Source: Pseudomonadota bacterium
GTDB taxonomy: Bacteria > Pseudomonadota > Alphaproteobacteria > Rhizobiales > Hyphomicrobiaceae
DNA: 5,327 bases
Assembly: GCA_023428365.1 (NCBI GenBank)
Contig: JAEYYQ010000173.1
Coordinates: 1 to 5,327 of the forward strand
Direction: 5' to 3'
In this document: positions 1 through 5,327 of the stretch, piece after piece
Layout: each line of letters begins with the position of its first letter
How positions within the stretch are numbered: position 1 is the first letter of the stretch
The notes under the pieces: model-generated
Told to the model about the DNA's origin: nothing
Databases searched by the model: none
Seen by the model: the letters and a program-made list of their open reading frames with translations, nothing else
Made by a program: the position numbers and the translations under genes

Positions 1-1164
1 GGTCTGGCTCTTAAGGCGGGTAACGGCCTCGTCGAGCACCGCCTTGTCGGTGGCAGCCTCGCGGCGCAGTTGCTCAAGGCGTAGTTCGTCGCTGCGCAGT
101 CGCGTCAGGTCTGCGCGAATAGCATCCATGTTTTTCTGCAGCACCTCCGTCCGGCTCGCCGCAAAGCGCGCCTCGGCTTCCGTGCTGTGCACGATGCGCG
201 AGGCTTCTGCGGCGATCTGGCCCTCGATCGCTGCCACTTCGCTGTTCCAAACGACCGGCTTGGTGATGGCCGCGTTCAAGTTGTCCTTGAGCCTCAAGAT
301 GGATGCGGAAGCGAGCACTTCGGGCGCGGTCTCCAGAGTGCCCGCCTCCTTCATCGCGGCGAGCGCCTGGGCACGCGTTTGCATTTCCACGGCGCGGATG
401 CGCGTTTGCGCATACTCGGTGCTGAGAGTGGCGAGCTGTCCCTCGAGCGAGAGTTGAGCGCCGCCGTCCATAAGTCCGGTCGTGAGTAGAAAGCTTTCGA
501 CAGCACGCTCAGAGCCAGTAAGCTTCGTGCGCAGCAACTCGACGCGCTGCGCAAGCCAGGACGACTGGCCCAGCAAGGCCGCGCGCTTGCGGGCAAGCTG
601 GTCCTCGATGTACGCAGCCAACAGGGTCTCGGCCAGCGCAGCGGCCTTCCGCGGGTCGGCGGAGCGATAGCCTAAGTGCACCGTGTAAGAACGACGATCG
701 CGCGAGACGTTGAACCGTGCCTGGAGGTTTCGTCGTACGTCCGCCTCGGTGGTAGGCTTGGCACTCCAGAACTGCCACCAGCTATGGCCAAACTCGGGAT
801 CCTCCATCAGGCCGGGGCGCGCGATCACGGCGCTAGCGAGCGCCGGTGAAGTCAGCATGTCTATTTCCGACTGGACGGCGTTATCGTCGAGCGGCTGACG
901 CAGGTGTACGACGTGTTCGCCGGAGGCATTGAGTTCCGCAGAGCGCAACACGATGGTCGCGAGGGACTCATAGCGGCGCGGAAGGAACGGCCACGCGGCC
1001 GCTGCGGCGACCGCGACGATGAGGAAGCCGGTGAGGAAACGTCGTACCTCCCGCCAGGATGTGTCGGCGCCTGCTGCAGCCGGCGCGCAGGCTTGCTCGG
1101 GAGGGGGGGGCAGGCGGTCCAACGACAAACGTCTCACTTGATGCCCACCCGAGCCATCCAGCAT
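1..1164 (-). CDS. GumC/ExoP-type polysaccharide chain-length and export protein (Wzz domain), 3' end cut by left edge
   Basis: Seen: a reading frame of 388 codons from ATG 1164-1162, open to the left edge. Residues 1-42 are cytoplasmic, with a PPPP run at 19-22. One membrane helix follows at about 43-62 (FLTGFLIVAVAAAAAWPFLP). Next is a Wzz-like domain with a beta-rich start (YESLATIVLRS, 65-75) and a segment containing SEIDMLTSP (99-107). A long Ala/Glu/Arg/Leu-rich, coiled-coil-like region covers about 170-388. The last residues (LEQLRREAATDKAVLDEAV) resemble the segment that precedes the GNVR region in GumC/ExoP proteins. Known for the family: inner-membrane polysaccharide co-polymerases that set chain length and link polymerisation to the outer-membrane exporter. 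The start is supported by GAGG six bases upstream and a TGATG overlap with the glycosyltransferase stop. The C-terminus is missing, so a fused tyrosine-kinase domain cannot be excluded. An 8-base C tract lies at codons 19-21. Confidence 0.86.
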   Translation of the reverse strand, partial: MLDGSGGHQVRRLSLDRLPPPPEQACAPAAAGADTSWREVRRFLTGFLIVAVAAAAAWPFLPRRYESLATIVLRSAELNASGEHVVHLRQPLDDNAVQSEIDMLTSPALASAVIARPGLMEDPEFGHSWWQFWSAKPTTEADVRRNLQARFNVSRDRRSYTVHLGYRSADPRKAAALAETLLAAYIEDQLARKRAALLGQSSWLAQRVELLRTKLTGSERAVESFLLTTGLMDGGAQLSLEGQLATLSTEYAQTRIRAVEMQTRAQALAAMKEAGTLETAPEVLASASILRLKDNLNAAITKPVVWNSEVAAIEGQIAAEASRIVHSTEAEARFAASRTEVLQKNMDAIRADLTRLRSDELRLEQLRREAATDKAVLDEAVTRLKSQT

Positions 1165-2156
1165 CACAAACCTCGAAACCATGGGAAGCGGTGACGATCC
1201 ACCGGTGCTGTACCAGCGCCGGCATGCGCAGCTTCGCCACCCGGTTTCGACACACGCACGAGCGAGTAAAGGCGCATGCGCAGGGAGGAGGGGATCAGGC
1301 GGAAGACCCCATACATTGTGCTGGTGATTAGAAATTCGGGCCAGTTCAGGAAACCGGCACGGCGGTATTCCGAGCGAAAGCGGATCTCGTCCATCAAGTA
1401 TGTGAGGCCGCCACGCCGCCGGCTGAGGCTGAGGCCGGTGCGGAAACGCAAGAGCGGTTTGGGGATCACGTGCAAGCGTGCGCCTGCCAGCACGAGGCGG
1501 TTGAACAGGTCCCAGTCCTCCAGCGTCAGATATTTGGTTCGGTACCCGCCGACTTTGCGGAGCATCTCGCTGCGTATGAATGTGGTCGGATGGATGATCA
1601 CGTTGCGCCAGCGGAGTGCGCGGGCCACAGCAGCATGCGTGGTGGGCGATGCCTTGATACGTGACGGCGTGCCATCGTCAAAGAATTCCTCGCACCATGA
1701 CGAGATGAGGTCGACGTCGGGATGTGCCCGTGCGTAAGCGAGTTGAATGGCGAGACGATCGGGTTCGCTGATGTCGTCGCTGTCCATGCGGACGATGTAC
1801 GTGCCCGTGCAGTGCTCGAGGCCCGCGTTGAGGGCGCCAGGCAGACCGCGGTTGTGCGGCAGGCGGACGATCACCAGCTGCGCCCGCGGATCGGACGCAT
1901 AACGGGCTACGACCTCCTCAAGACCTTTGCCGATCGGGCCGTCGAGAACCAGCACCACACTGTCGGGCCGTACTGTCTGAGAAAACAGGCTTTCGAGGCT
2001 GCTGGCGAGATACTCGGGTTTTTCCTTCGCGTAGCACGCCATGAGGACGCTGACGGTTTGTGGCGCGTTGTCATTATGCTCGCGCGGCGTCGACGGTGAT
2101 GTGTCGTCCGGGTTATCTCTGGGCATCATGTCAGTGCTATCGAGGGTGTCGCTCAA
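1164..2156 (-). CDS. Family 2 glycosyltransferase, AmsE-like
   Basis: Seen: 330 residues counted from TTG 2156. A GT-A fold begins with TVSVLMACYAKEKPEYL (34-50), followed by VLDG (70-73), the nucleotide/metal-binding region MDSDD (124-128) and LEDWDLFNRL (212-221), which carries the likely catalytic ED. The motif order and the YxKEKPEYL start match GT2 proteins related to AmsE, an exopolysaccharide glycosyltransferase of Erwinia. Known: GT2 enzymes move a sugar from a nucleotide donor to a lipid-linked acceptor on the cytoplasmic face. Donor and acceptor are not readable here. No clear membrane helix is visible; a hydrophobic stretch near 270-290 may touch the membrane. Start: TTG 2156 has AGAGAGG six bases upstream and overlaps the previous stop by four bases (TTGA). 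ATG 2129 (321 aa) is the alternative but lacks a Shine-Dalgarno. TTG 2219 gives 351 aa, a 67-base overlap and poor spacing. The first 30 or so residues are polar and probably disordered. Confidence 0.92.
   Translation of the reverse strand: MSDTLDSTDMMPRDNPDDTSPSTPREHNDNAPQTVSVLMACYAKEKPEYLASSLESLFSQTVRPDSVVLVLDGPIGKGLEEVVARYASDPRAQLVIVRLPHNRGLPGALNAGLEHCTGTYIVRMDSDDISEPDRLAIQLAYARAHPDVDLISSWCEEFFDDGTPSRIKASPTTHAAVARALRWRNVIIHPTTFIRSEMLRKVGGYRTKYLTLEDWDLFNRLVLAGARLHVIPKPLLRFRTGLSLSRRRGGLTYLMDEIRFRSEYRRAGFLNWPEFLITSTMYGVFRLIPSSLRMRLYSLVRVSKPGGEAAHAGAGTAPVDRHRFPWFRGL
1171..1174 (-). promoter_or_regulatory. Ribosome binding site for the GumC-like gene
   Basis: GAGG lies on the minus strand six bases before ATG 1164-1162, inside the last codons of the glycosyltransferase. 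It favours this ATG over the in-frame ATG at 1182-1180, which has no purine-rich stretch just upstream. With the TGATG stop/start junction it suggests translational coupling. Confidence 0.6.
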
Positions 2157-2875
2157 CTTGCACCTCTCTGGGAAAACACCGCACGAGGCGTGCGGAAAAG
2201 AATCTTGATGTCCTGCCAAAGGCTCCAGGTGCGCACGTAGTGATCATCCATCGCGACCTGCGCGGTGTACCCGATCGTGTTGCGGCCGCTGACCTGCCAG
2301 AGCCCCGTTATTCCAGGGCGCACGCTCGTGTAGAGCGCACCGCTCACCGGTCCATAGAGATGCTCCAGCTCGTATTCGACGATAGGTCTGGGGCCGACCA
2401 GACTCATGTCGCCCTTGATGACGTTGATGAGCTGCGGCAGCTCGTCGAGGCTTGTGCGGCGCAGGAAAGCGCCAACCGGCGTTATACGAGGATCGAAGCC
2501 GAGTTTCTGCCGGCTTGCCCACTCCACTGCAGCTTCAGGATGATAAGACAGGTATTCTTCGAGGCAATCCGCTGCATCGACGATCATCGAACGGAATTTA
2601 AGGCAACCGAAGAGGGCGCCACCCAGCCCGACGCGATCCTGCTGGTAAAATACCGGTCCACCATCAAGCGCAACGACCAGGGCCACCAGCACGCACAGCG
2701 GCAGCGTGAGCGCGAGCAGGACCACCGCCCCCCCCATATCGATTATTCGCTTGGCGATGAGAGACAGGCGACGGGCAATTGAAACGCTGGAAACTGTCTC
2801 GACCTTGCTGAAGGGAGGCTCTGTTGACGTGTTGGTGGGCGGAGCTGGCGGTTGCACGACAGACATTTTGGTCAT
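2153..2875 (-). CDS. Undecaprenyl-phosphate sugar-1-phosphate transferase (bacterial sugar transferase, short ExoY-like form)
   Basis: Known role: starts repeat-unit synthesis by moving a sugar-1-phosphate from a UDP-sugar to undecaprenyl phosphate at the inner membrane. Seen: 240 residues with the full motif set. After a polar, Pro/Thr/Ser-rich tail (1-33) come KRIID (42-46) and a hydrophobic segment at about 48-70 with an internal Pro at 59, as in the re-entrant membrane helix of this family. Then follow [12 protein letters not shown] (72-83), KFRSM (93-97), [13 protein letters not shown] (137-149) with the D144-E145 pair matching the catalytic Asp-Glu of PglC-type enzymes, [10 protein letters not shown] (155-164) and [13 protein letters not shown] (186-198). 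The length fits the short form, without the extra helices of WbaP/WcaJ. The sugar cannot be told; ExoY-like members use galactose or glucose. First gene of the leftward operon. ATG 2875 has a weak AGG eight bases upstream. An 8-base G tract occurs at codons 47-50. Confidence 0.95.
   Translation of the reverse strand: MTKMSVVQPPAPPTNTSTEPPFSKVETVSSVSIARRLSLIAKRIIDMGGAVVLLALTLPLCVLVALVVALDGGPVFYQQDRVGLGGALFGCLKFRSMIVDAADCLEEYLSYHPEAAVEWASRQKLGFDPRITPVGAFLRRTSLDELPQLINVIKGDMSLVGPRPIVEYELEHLYGPVSGALYTSVRPGITGLWQVSGRNTIGYTAQVAMDDHYVRTWSLWQDIKILFRTPRAVFSQRGAS
2163..2169 (-). promoter_or_regulatory. Ribosome binding site that supports a TTG start for the glycosyltransferase
   Basis: AGAGAGG on the minus strand lies six bases before TTG 2156-2154, within the final codons of the phosphosugar transferase. 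It is the best Shine-Dalgarno match near this junction. No comparable site precedes ATG 2129, so it decides the start in favour of TTG. Confidence 0.5.
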
Positions 2876-2977
2876 GGCGGTTGCCTATTCCACCATAACC
2901 TTTGGATCGCAGACGCTGGCGATTCCAATAACTAAAATAGTTCCGCACATTAGTTGCCTCCATTGCCGTCGCTATTT

Positions 2978-2994
2978 TTGACGACAAGCGTCAA
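2978..2994. repeat. Inverted repeat, 6-base arms with 5-base spacer, possible operator
   Basis: TTGACG and CGTCAA flank ACAAG, giving a perfect hyphenated palindrome. It lies about 100 bases upstream of the phosphosugar transferase start. It is not followed by a T run on either strand in a way that would make a terminator. A regulator site is an inference; short palindromes also arise by chance. Confidence 0.3.
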
Positions 2995-3081
2995 TCGGCT
3001 CGTAAAAAACAATATCGGCATTGAGCATTCACGCTCGTTGCATCGCAAGCACGCAAAGCATGTACGCAAAACGTCTGACAA

Positions 3082-3093
3082 AATCGGCCGATT
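3082..3093. repeat. Perfect 12-base palindrome overlapping a TATAAT hexamer, possible operator
   Basis: AATCGGCCGATT is its own reverse complement. On the minus strand it overlaps the last bases of TATAAT (3096-3091), so a protein bound here would cover a promoter -10 element if that hexamer is used. Partial copies of the half-site occur nearby (AATCGGC at 2993-2999, ATCGGC at 3014-3019). The role is inferred only. Confidence 0.3.
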
Positions 3094-3096
3094 ATA
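3091..3096 (-). promoter_or_regulatory. Candidate -10 hexamer for the leftward operon
   Basis: A perfect TATAAT reads on the minus strand about 215 bases before the phosphosugar transferase start. The best upstream -35-like hexamer, TTGAAA (3115-3110), is only 13 bases away, shorter than the usual 16-18, and there is no extended TGn. The call is therefore weak; an activator-dependent promoter would be needed to explain the poor -35. Confidence 0.22.
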
Positions 3097-3276
3097 AGCT
3101 TTATGTTCTTTTCAACGCGGAAAACGCAAAAGGAGTAGATCAGATAAAGTAGGGGTAATGAGAATATGGCGGAGAATAGTATCGCGTAGGGCGTAAGTCG
3201 AAATGGCCGTGCTCGGTGAATTGACTTGGCAATCGCGCCGGGCAAGGTTGAAATTACAATCGCAGGGCCCCGTGCA

Positions 3277-4422
3277 ATGAAAGTTCCCTTTTATCGCCAT
3301 CAGTTGACAGCGGATGACGCAACCGCAATTGCTGCGGTGCTATCGACACCGATCCTCACGTCGGGACAAGTCGGGCGTGATGTCGAGGCGCAGATCGCCG
3401 CGTTATTTGGCGTAAAGGACGCTCTTCTCGTTAACAGCTGGACCAACGGGGCGATTGCCTGTCTGCTTGCGATGGATATTGAGCCCGGCGACGAAGTGAT
3501 CATCCCTGCGATGACATTCATTGCCACGGCGAACGTTGTCGAATTGCTCGGCGCGAAGCCGGTATTCGTGGATGTCGATCCCCTGACCCTGATGATGACA
3601 CCGGAAGCTGTGAATGCGGCAATTACAGCGCGCACCAAGGCGGTAATTCCGGTGCACCTCTATGGCCAGATGATGGATGTCGCAGCGCTGCGCGAGGCCA
3701 TCGGACACGGCATCAAAATCATCGAGGATTGCGCCCACAGTTTCGAAAGCACGCTTAACGGCGATAGGCCGGGAACGCATTCCGATGCGGCAATTTTCTC
3801 ATTCTATGCCACGAAGAATGTCACCTGCGGCGAGGGCGGCGCCATCATTACGCGCGATCCGGATCTCGCTCATCAATTGCGCATCACGCGCCTGCACGGT
3901 ATGTCAGCCGGCGCCATCGATCGCTACCGCACGGGCACATATACCCACTGGGACATGCCACGGCTTGGCGTCAAAGCCAACCTTCCCGATCTGCTGTCGG
4001 CTCTGCTTCCGGCGCAACTGAAACAGTTGGACTCCAAACTCGAGCAACGCACTCTTCTTGCCCAGCGGTATCAGCAGGCATTCGAATCCGAACTGGAGAT
4101 CGGCACGCAAGTGAGAATCCCCGGCGCTAAGCACGCCTGGCACTTGTTCACAATCTGTGTGCCGCCAGATTTGCGCGATCCTTTGATGCTGGCGCTGAAC
4201 GCAGCAGGTATCGGCTGCGCGGTCAATTTCCGTAGCGTGCCGACCATGACCTACTACCGCGAGAGTTACGGCTACACCCCGGCGCATTTTCCCATCAGCG
4301 AAATCTGGGGTTCAGGAGTCATCAGTCTACCGCTTTTTCCCGGACTGACGGCTCAAGAACAGTCTTATGTGATCGACATAGTAAGGCGGGAGCTTGCGTC
4401 GCTGGCTCGGCGTGCAGCCTAG
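3277..4422 (+). CDS. DegT/DnrJ/EryC1/StrS family PLP-dependent sugar aminotransferase
   Basis: Known role: transfers an amino group, usually from glutamate, to a keto group on a nucleotide-linked sugar, giving an amino sugar for surface glycans. Seen: 381 residues, the usual family length. The N-terminus has VPFYRHQLTADD and then LTSGQVGRDVEAQIAALFGV (27-46). VNSWTNGAI (52-60) is in the cofactor-phosphate region, and PAMTFIATAN (77-86) and PVHLYGQMMD (125-134) follow. EDCAHSFES (150-158) has D151, expected to pair with the pyridine nitrogen. FSFYATKNVTCGEGG (174-188) has K180 as the likely Schiff-base lysine, so the enzyme looks intact. Start: ATG 3277 matches the typical MKVPFYRH opening, with AGGG nine bases upstream. 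In-frame TTG 3226 would add 17 residues untypical of the family. The next gene starts 38 bases downstream and is probably cotranscribed. Substrate and amination position (3 or 4) are not readable. Confidence 0.95.
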   Translation: MKVPFYRHQLTADDATAIAAVLSTPILTSGQVGRDVEAQIAALFGVKDALLVNSWTNGAIACLLAMDIEPGDEVIIPAMTFIATANVVELLGAKPVFVDVDPLTLMMTPEAVNAAITARTKAVIPVHLYGQMMDVAALREAIGHGIKIIEDCAHSFESTLNGDRPGTHSDAAIFSFYATKNVTCGEGGAIITRDPDLAHQLRITRLHGMSAGAIDRYRTGTYTHWDMPRLGVKANLPDLLSALLPAQLKQLDSKLEQRTLLAQRYQQAFESELEIGTQVRIPGAKHAWHLFTICVPPDLRDPLMLALNAAGIGCAVNFRSVPTMTYYRESYGYTPAHFPISEIWGSGVISLPLFPGLTAQEQSYVIDIVRRELASLARRAA

Positions 4423-4460
4423 CTTAAGGCAAGCGTCAATTTGTTTCGGAGTTCTCACAC

Positions 4461-5327
4461 ATGGCGCGGCTGCTTATTACCGGTGCTGCTGGTTACATCG
4501 GGTCTGTTCTTGTCGCAGAGGCTCTCAAGGCGGGGCACAAAGTCGTTGCTCTTGATCGCTTCTTTTTCGGTGAGGATGTGCTCGGAGACTACGCGCGTAA
4601 GCCAGGGTTACGGCTCATCAAGAAAGACATCCGTGATGCCGCTCCGGAGGACTTCAAGGGCATCGATGCCGTCATCGATTTGGCAGCACTCTCGAACGAT
4701 CCCGCAGGCGATCTCGATCGCAGCCTGACACGCTCGATCAACTGCCGAGGACGAATTCATGTAGCGCATACGGCAAAGGCTGCGGGTGTTCGCCGCTATG
4801 TGATGTCGAGTTCCTGCTCAGTGTTCGGCTACAGCAGCCAAAAGCTTACCGAAAATAGTCCTTGCACCCCCCAAACCGAATATGCGCGCTCCATGCTGGA
4901 TGCCGAACGCACCATTCTCAGGATGGCCGACGGTCGCTTCTGTTCATCGGCTTTGCGGCTGTCGACGGTATTTGGCTTATCGCGCCGCATGCGTTTCGAT
5001 CTGGTCGTTAACACGATGACGAAAAGCGCCGTTAACACCAATAAGATCGTGGTAACAGGCGGTGGCAAGCAGTGGCGCCCTCTGATCCACGTGCGGGATG
5101 CAGCTCGCGGCTTTCTCCATCTTATCAATCAACCGGTCGACAGCATCTCAGGTGAAGCCTTCAATATCGGCCGCGACAACTACCGCATGAGCCAGCTGGC
5201 ATTTGCAGTGCGCGAAGCTTTGCCAATCGCACTGGCGATCGAGATCAAGCCCGAAACCAACGATACGCGCAGTTATCGGGTGTCGTTCGCTAAGGCGAAG
5301 AAGGTGCTCGGATACGCGGCGCAACAC
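4461..5327 (+). CDS. NAD-dependent epimerase/dehydratase (extended SDR), C-terminus cut by right edge
   Basis: Known role: extended SDRs change nucleotide sugars by NAD-dependent epimerisation, dehydration or keto reduction. Seen: 289 codons, open at the right edge, probably close to the end since relatives are about 310-340 residues. A Rossmann fold starts with TGAAGYIG (7-14); D32 after beta-2 suggests NAD rather than NADP; D56 fits the adenine-binding position. DLAALSNDP (73-81) and SSSCSVFG (116-123) follow, with S118 as the likely active-site Ser by spacing to Y141. The motif YARSMLDAE (141-149) has Met145 where YxxxK carries Lys (ATG at 4893-4895). RPLIHVRDAARGFLHL (206-221) and FNIG (234-237) are typical of the sugar-binding part. 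GGAG lies nine bases before ATG 4461. The neighbouring aminotransferase suggests a shared amino-sugar pathway. The exact reaction is not readable, and the Met leaves activity in doubt. Confidence 0.92.
   Translation, partial: MARLLITGAAGYIGSVLVAEALKAGHKVVALDRFFFGEDVLGDYARKPGLRLIKKDIRDAAPEDFKGIDAVIDLAALSNDPAGDLDRSLTRSINCRGRIHVAHTAKAAGVRRYVMSSSCSVFGYSSQKLTENSPCTPQTEYARSMLDAERTILRMADGRFCSSALRLSTVFGLSRRMRFDLVVNTMTKSAVNTNKIVVTGGGKQWRPLIHVRDAARGFLHLINQPVDSISGEAFNIGRDNYRMSQLAFAVREALPIALAIEIKPETNDTRSYRVSFAKAKKVLGYAAQH

Larger units (their letters stand above)
2876..3276. other. Divergent intergenic region, AT-rich, probable regulatory region for both gene groups
   Basis: About 400 bases separate the two divergent gene starts. 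GC in 60-base lines falls to about 38-50% over 2881-3180, against about 57-73% in lines sampled from the flanking genes. It holds two inverted repeats (2978-2994 and 3082-3093), a perfect TATAAT on the minus strand (3096-3091), and three copies of ACGCAAA (3051-3057, 3064-3070, 3124-3130). I found no well-spaced -35/-10 pair on either strand, no rho-independent terminator and no RNA gene. Short reading frames are present but none has convincing support. One on the minus strand (3245-2991) has a hydrophobic stretch, and one on the plus strand (3203-3280) overlaps the aminotransferase start. Confidence 0.6.

Noticed and set aside
44..1331. Several plus-strand frames opposite the GumC-like gene
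   Set aside because: The minus-strand frame is continuous, with a membrane helix and Wzz-like features. The plus-strand translations are Ser/Arg/Ala-rich low-complexity shadows.
2060..2782. 240-codon plus-strand frame opposite the phosphosugar transferase and glycosyltransferase start
   Set aside because: It lies antisense to well-supported family motifs, its translation has no recognisable domain and it is rich in Arg/His/Gln, as expected for an antisense shadow in GC-rich DNA.
3026..3051. Short hairpin-like repeats (GAGC/GCTC and TTGC/GCAA) as a terminator
   Set aside because: Arms are only four bases, there is no following T run, and no gene ends nearby on either strand.
3158..3196. 12-residue frame from ATG 3158 downstream of AAAGGAG
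   Set aside because: The AAAGGAG is about 22 bases from the ATG, and the closer AGGGG is only two bases away; neither spacing is usable and the peptide shows no sign of function.
3221..3276. TTGACT followed by AT-rich sequence as a plus-strand promoter
   Set aside because: No -10-like hexamer occurs 16-18 bases downstream, and use would leave almost no leader before ATG 3277.
4441..4728. 95-codon frame starting at TTG 4441
   Set aside because: It is out of frame with the SDR gene, whose ATG 4461 gives a perfect Rossmann opening. The alternate translation is Ser/Arg-rich without motifs.
4829..5128. Minus-strand frame of 99 codons within the SDR gene
   Set aside because: It is antisense to conserved SDR motifs; the hydrophobic patch in its translation mirrors the coding strand and has no family match I can recognise.

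Overview
The window is part of a surface-polysaccharide (exopolysaccharide, capsule or O-antigen type) locus. It comes from a moderately GC-rich Gram-negative bacterium, most likely a pseudomonadote. That placement rests on the GC content and on a GumC/ExoP-type chain-length/export protein beside a short membrane phosphosugar transferase. No phylogenetic marker is present, so genus cannot be called.

Layout: two divergent gene groups flank an AT-richer intergenic region of about 400 bases (2876-3276). Leftward on the minus strand, in transcription order, are a polyprenyl-phosphate sugar-1-phosphate transferase (2875-2153), an AmsE-like family 2 glycosyltransferase (2156-1164) and a GumC/Wzz-type polysaccharide co-polymerase (1164 to beyond the left edge). 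The three overlap by 4 bases and 1 base, with a Shine-Dalgarno sequence inside the 3' end of each upstream gene, so they look like one translationally coupled operon. Rightward on the plus strand are a DegT/DnrJ/EryC1/StrS-type PLP-dependent sugar aminotransferase (3277-4422) and an extended-SDR NAD-dependent epimerase/dehydratase (4461 to beyond the right edge).

How the genes may work together (inference from families): the SDR and aminotransferase probably make a nucleotide-activated sugar, plausibly an amino sugar. The phosphosugar transferase starts a repeat unit on undecaprenyl phosphate at the inner membrane, the glycosyltransferase adds a further sugar, and the GumC-like protein spans the periplasm to control chain length and export. 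Flippase, polymerase, outer-membrane channel and kinase genes are not in view.

All five genes are of known families, and I see no mobile element, RNA gene, CRISPR array or clearly new system. Points worth a second look are a Met in place of the catalytic Lys of the SDR YxxxK motif, 8-base G tracts near the 5' ends of two of the three minus-strand genes, and two inverted repeats in the divergent intergenic region, one overlapping a TATAAT hexamer.
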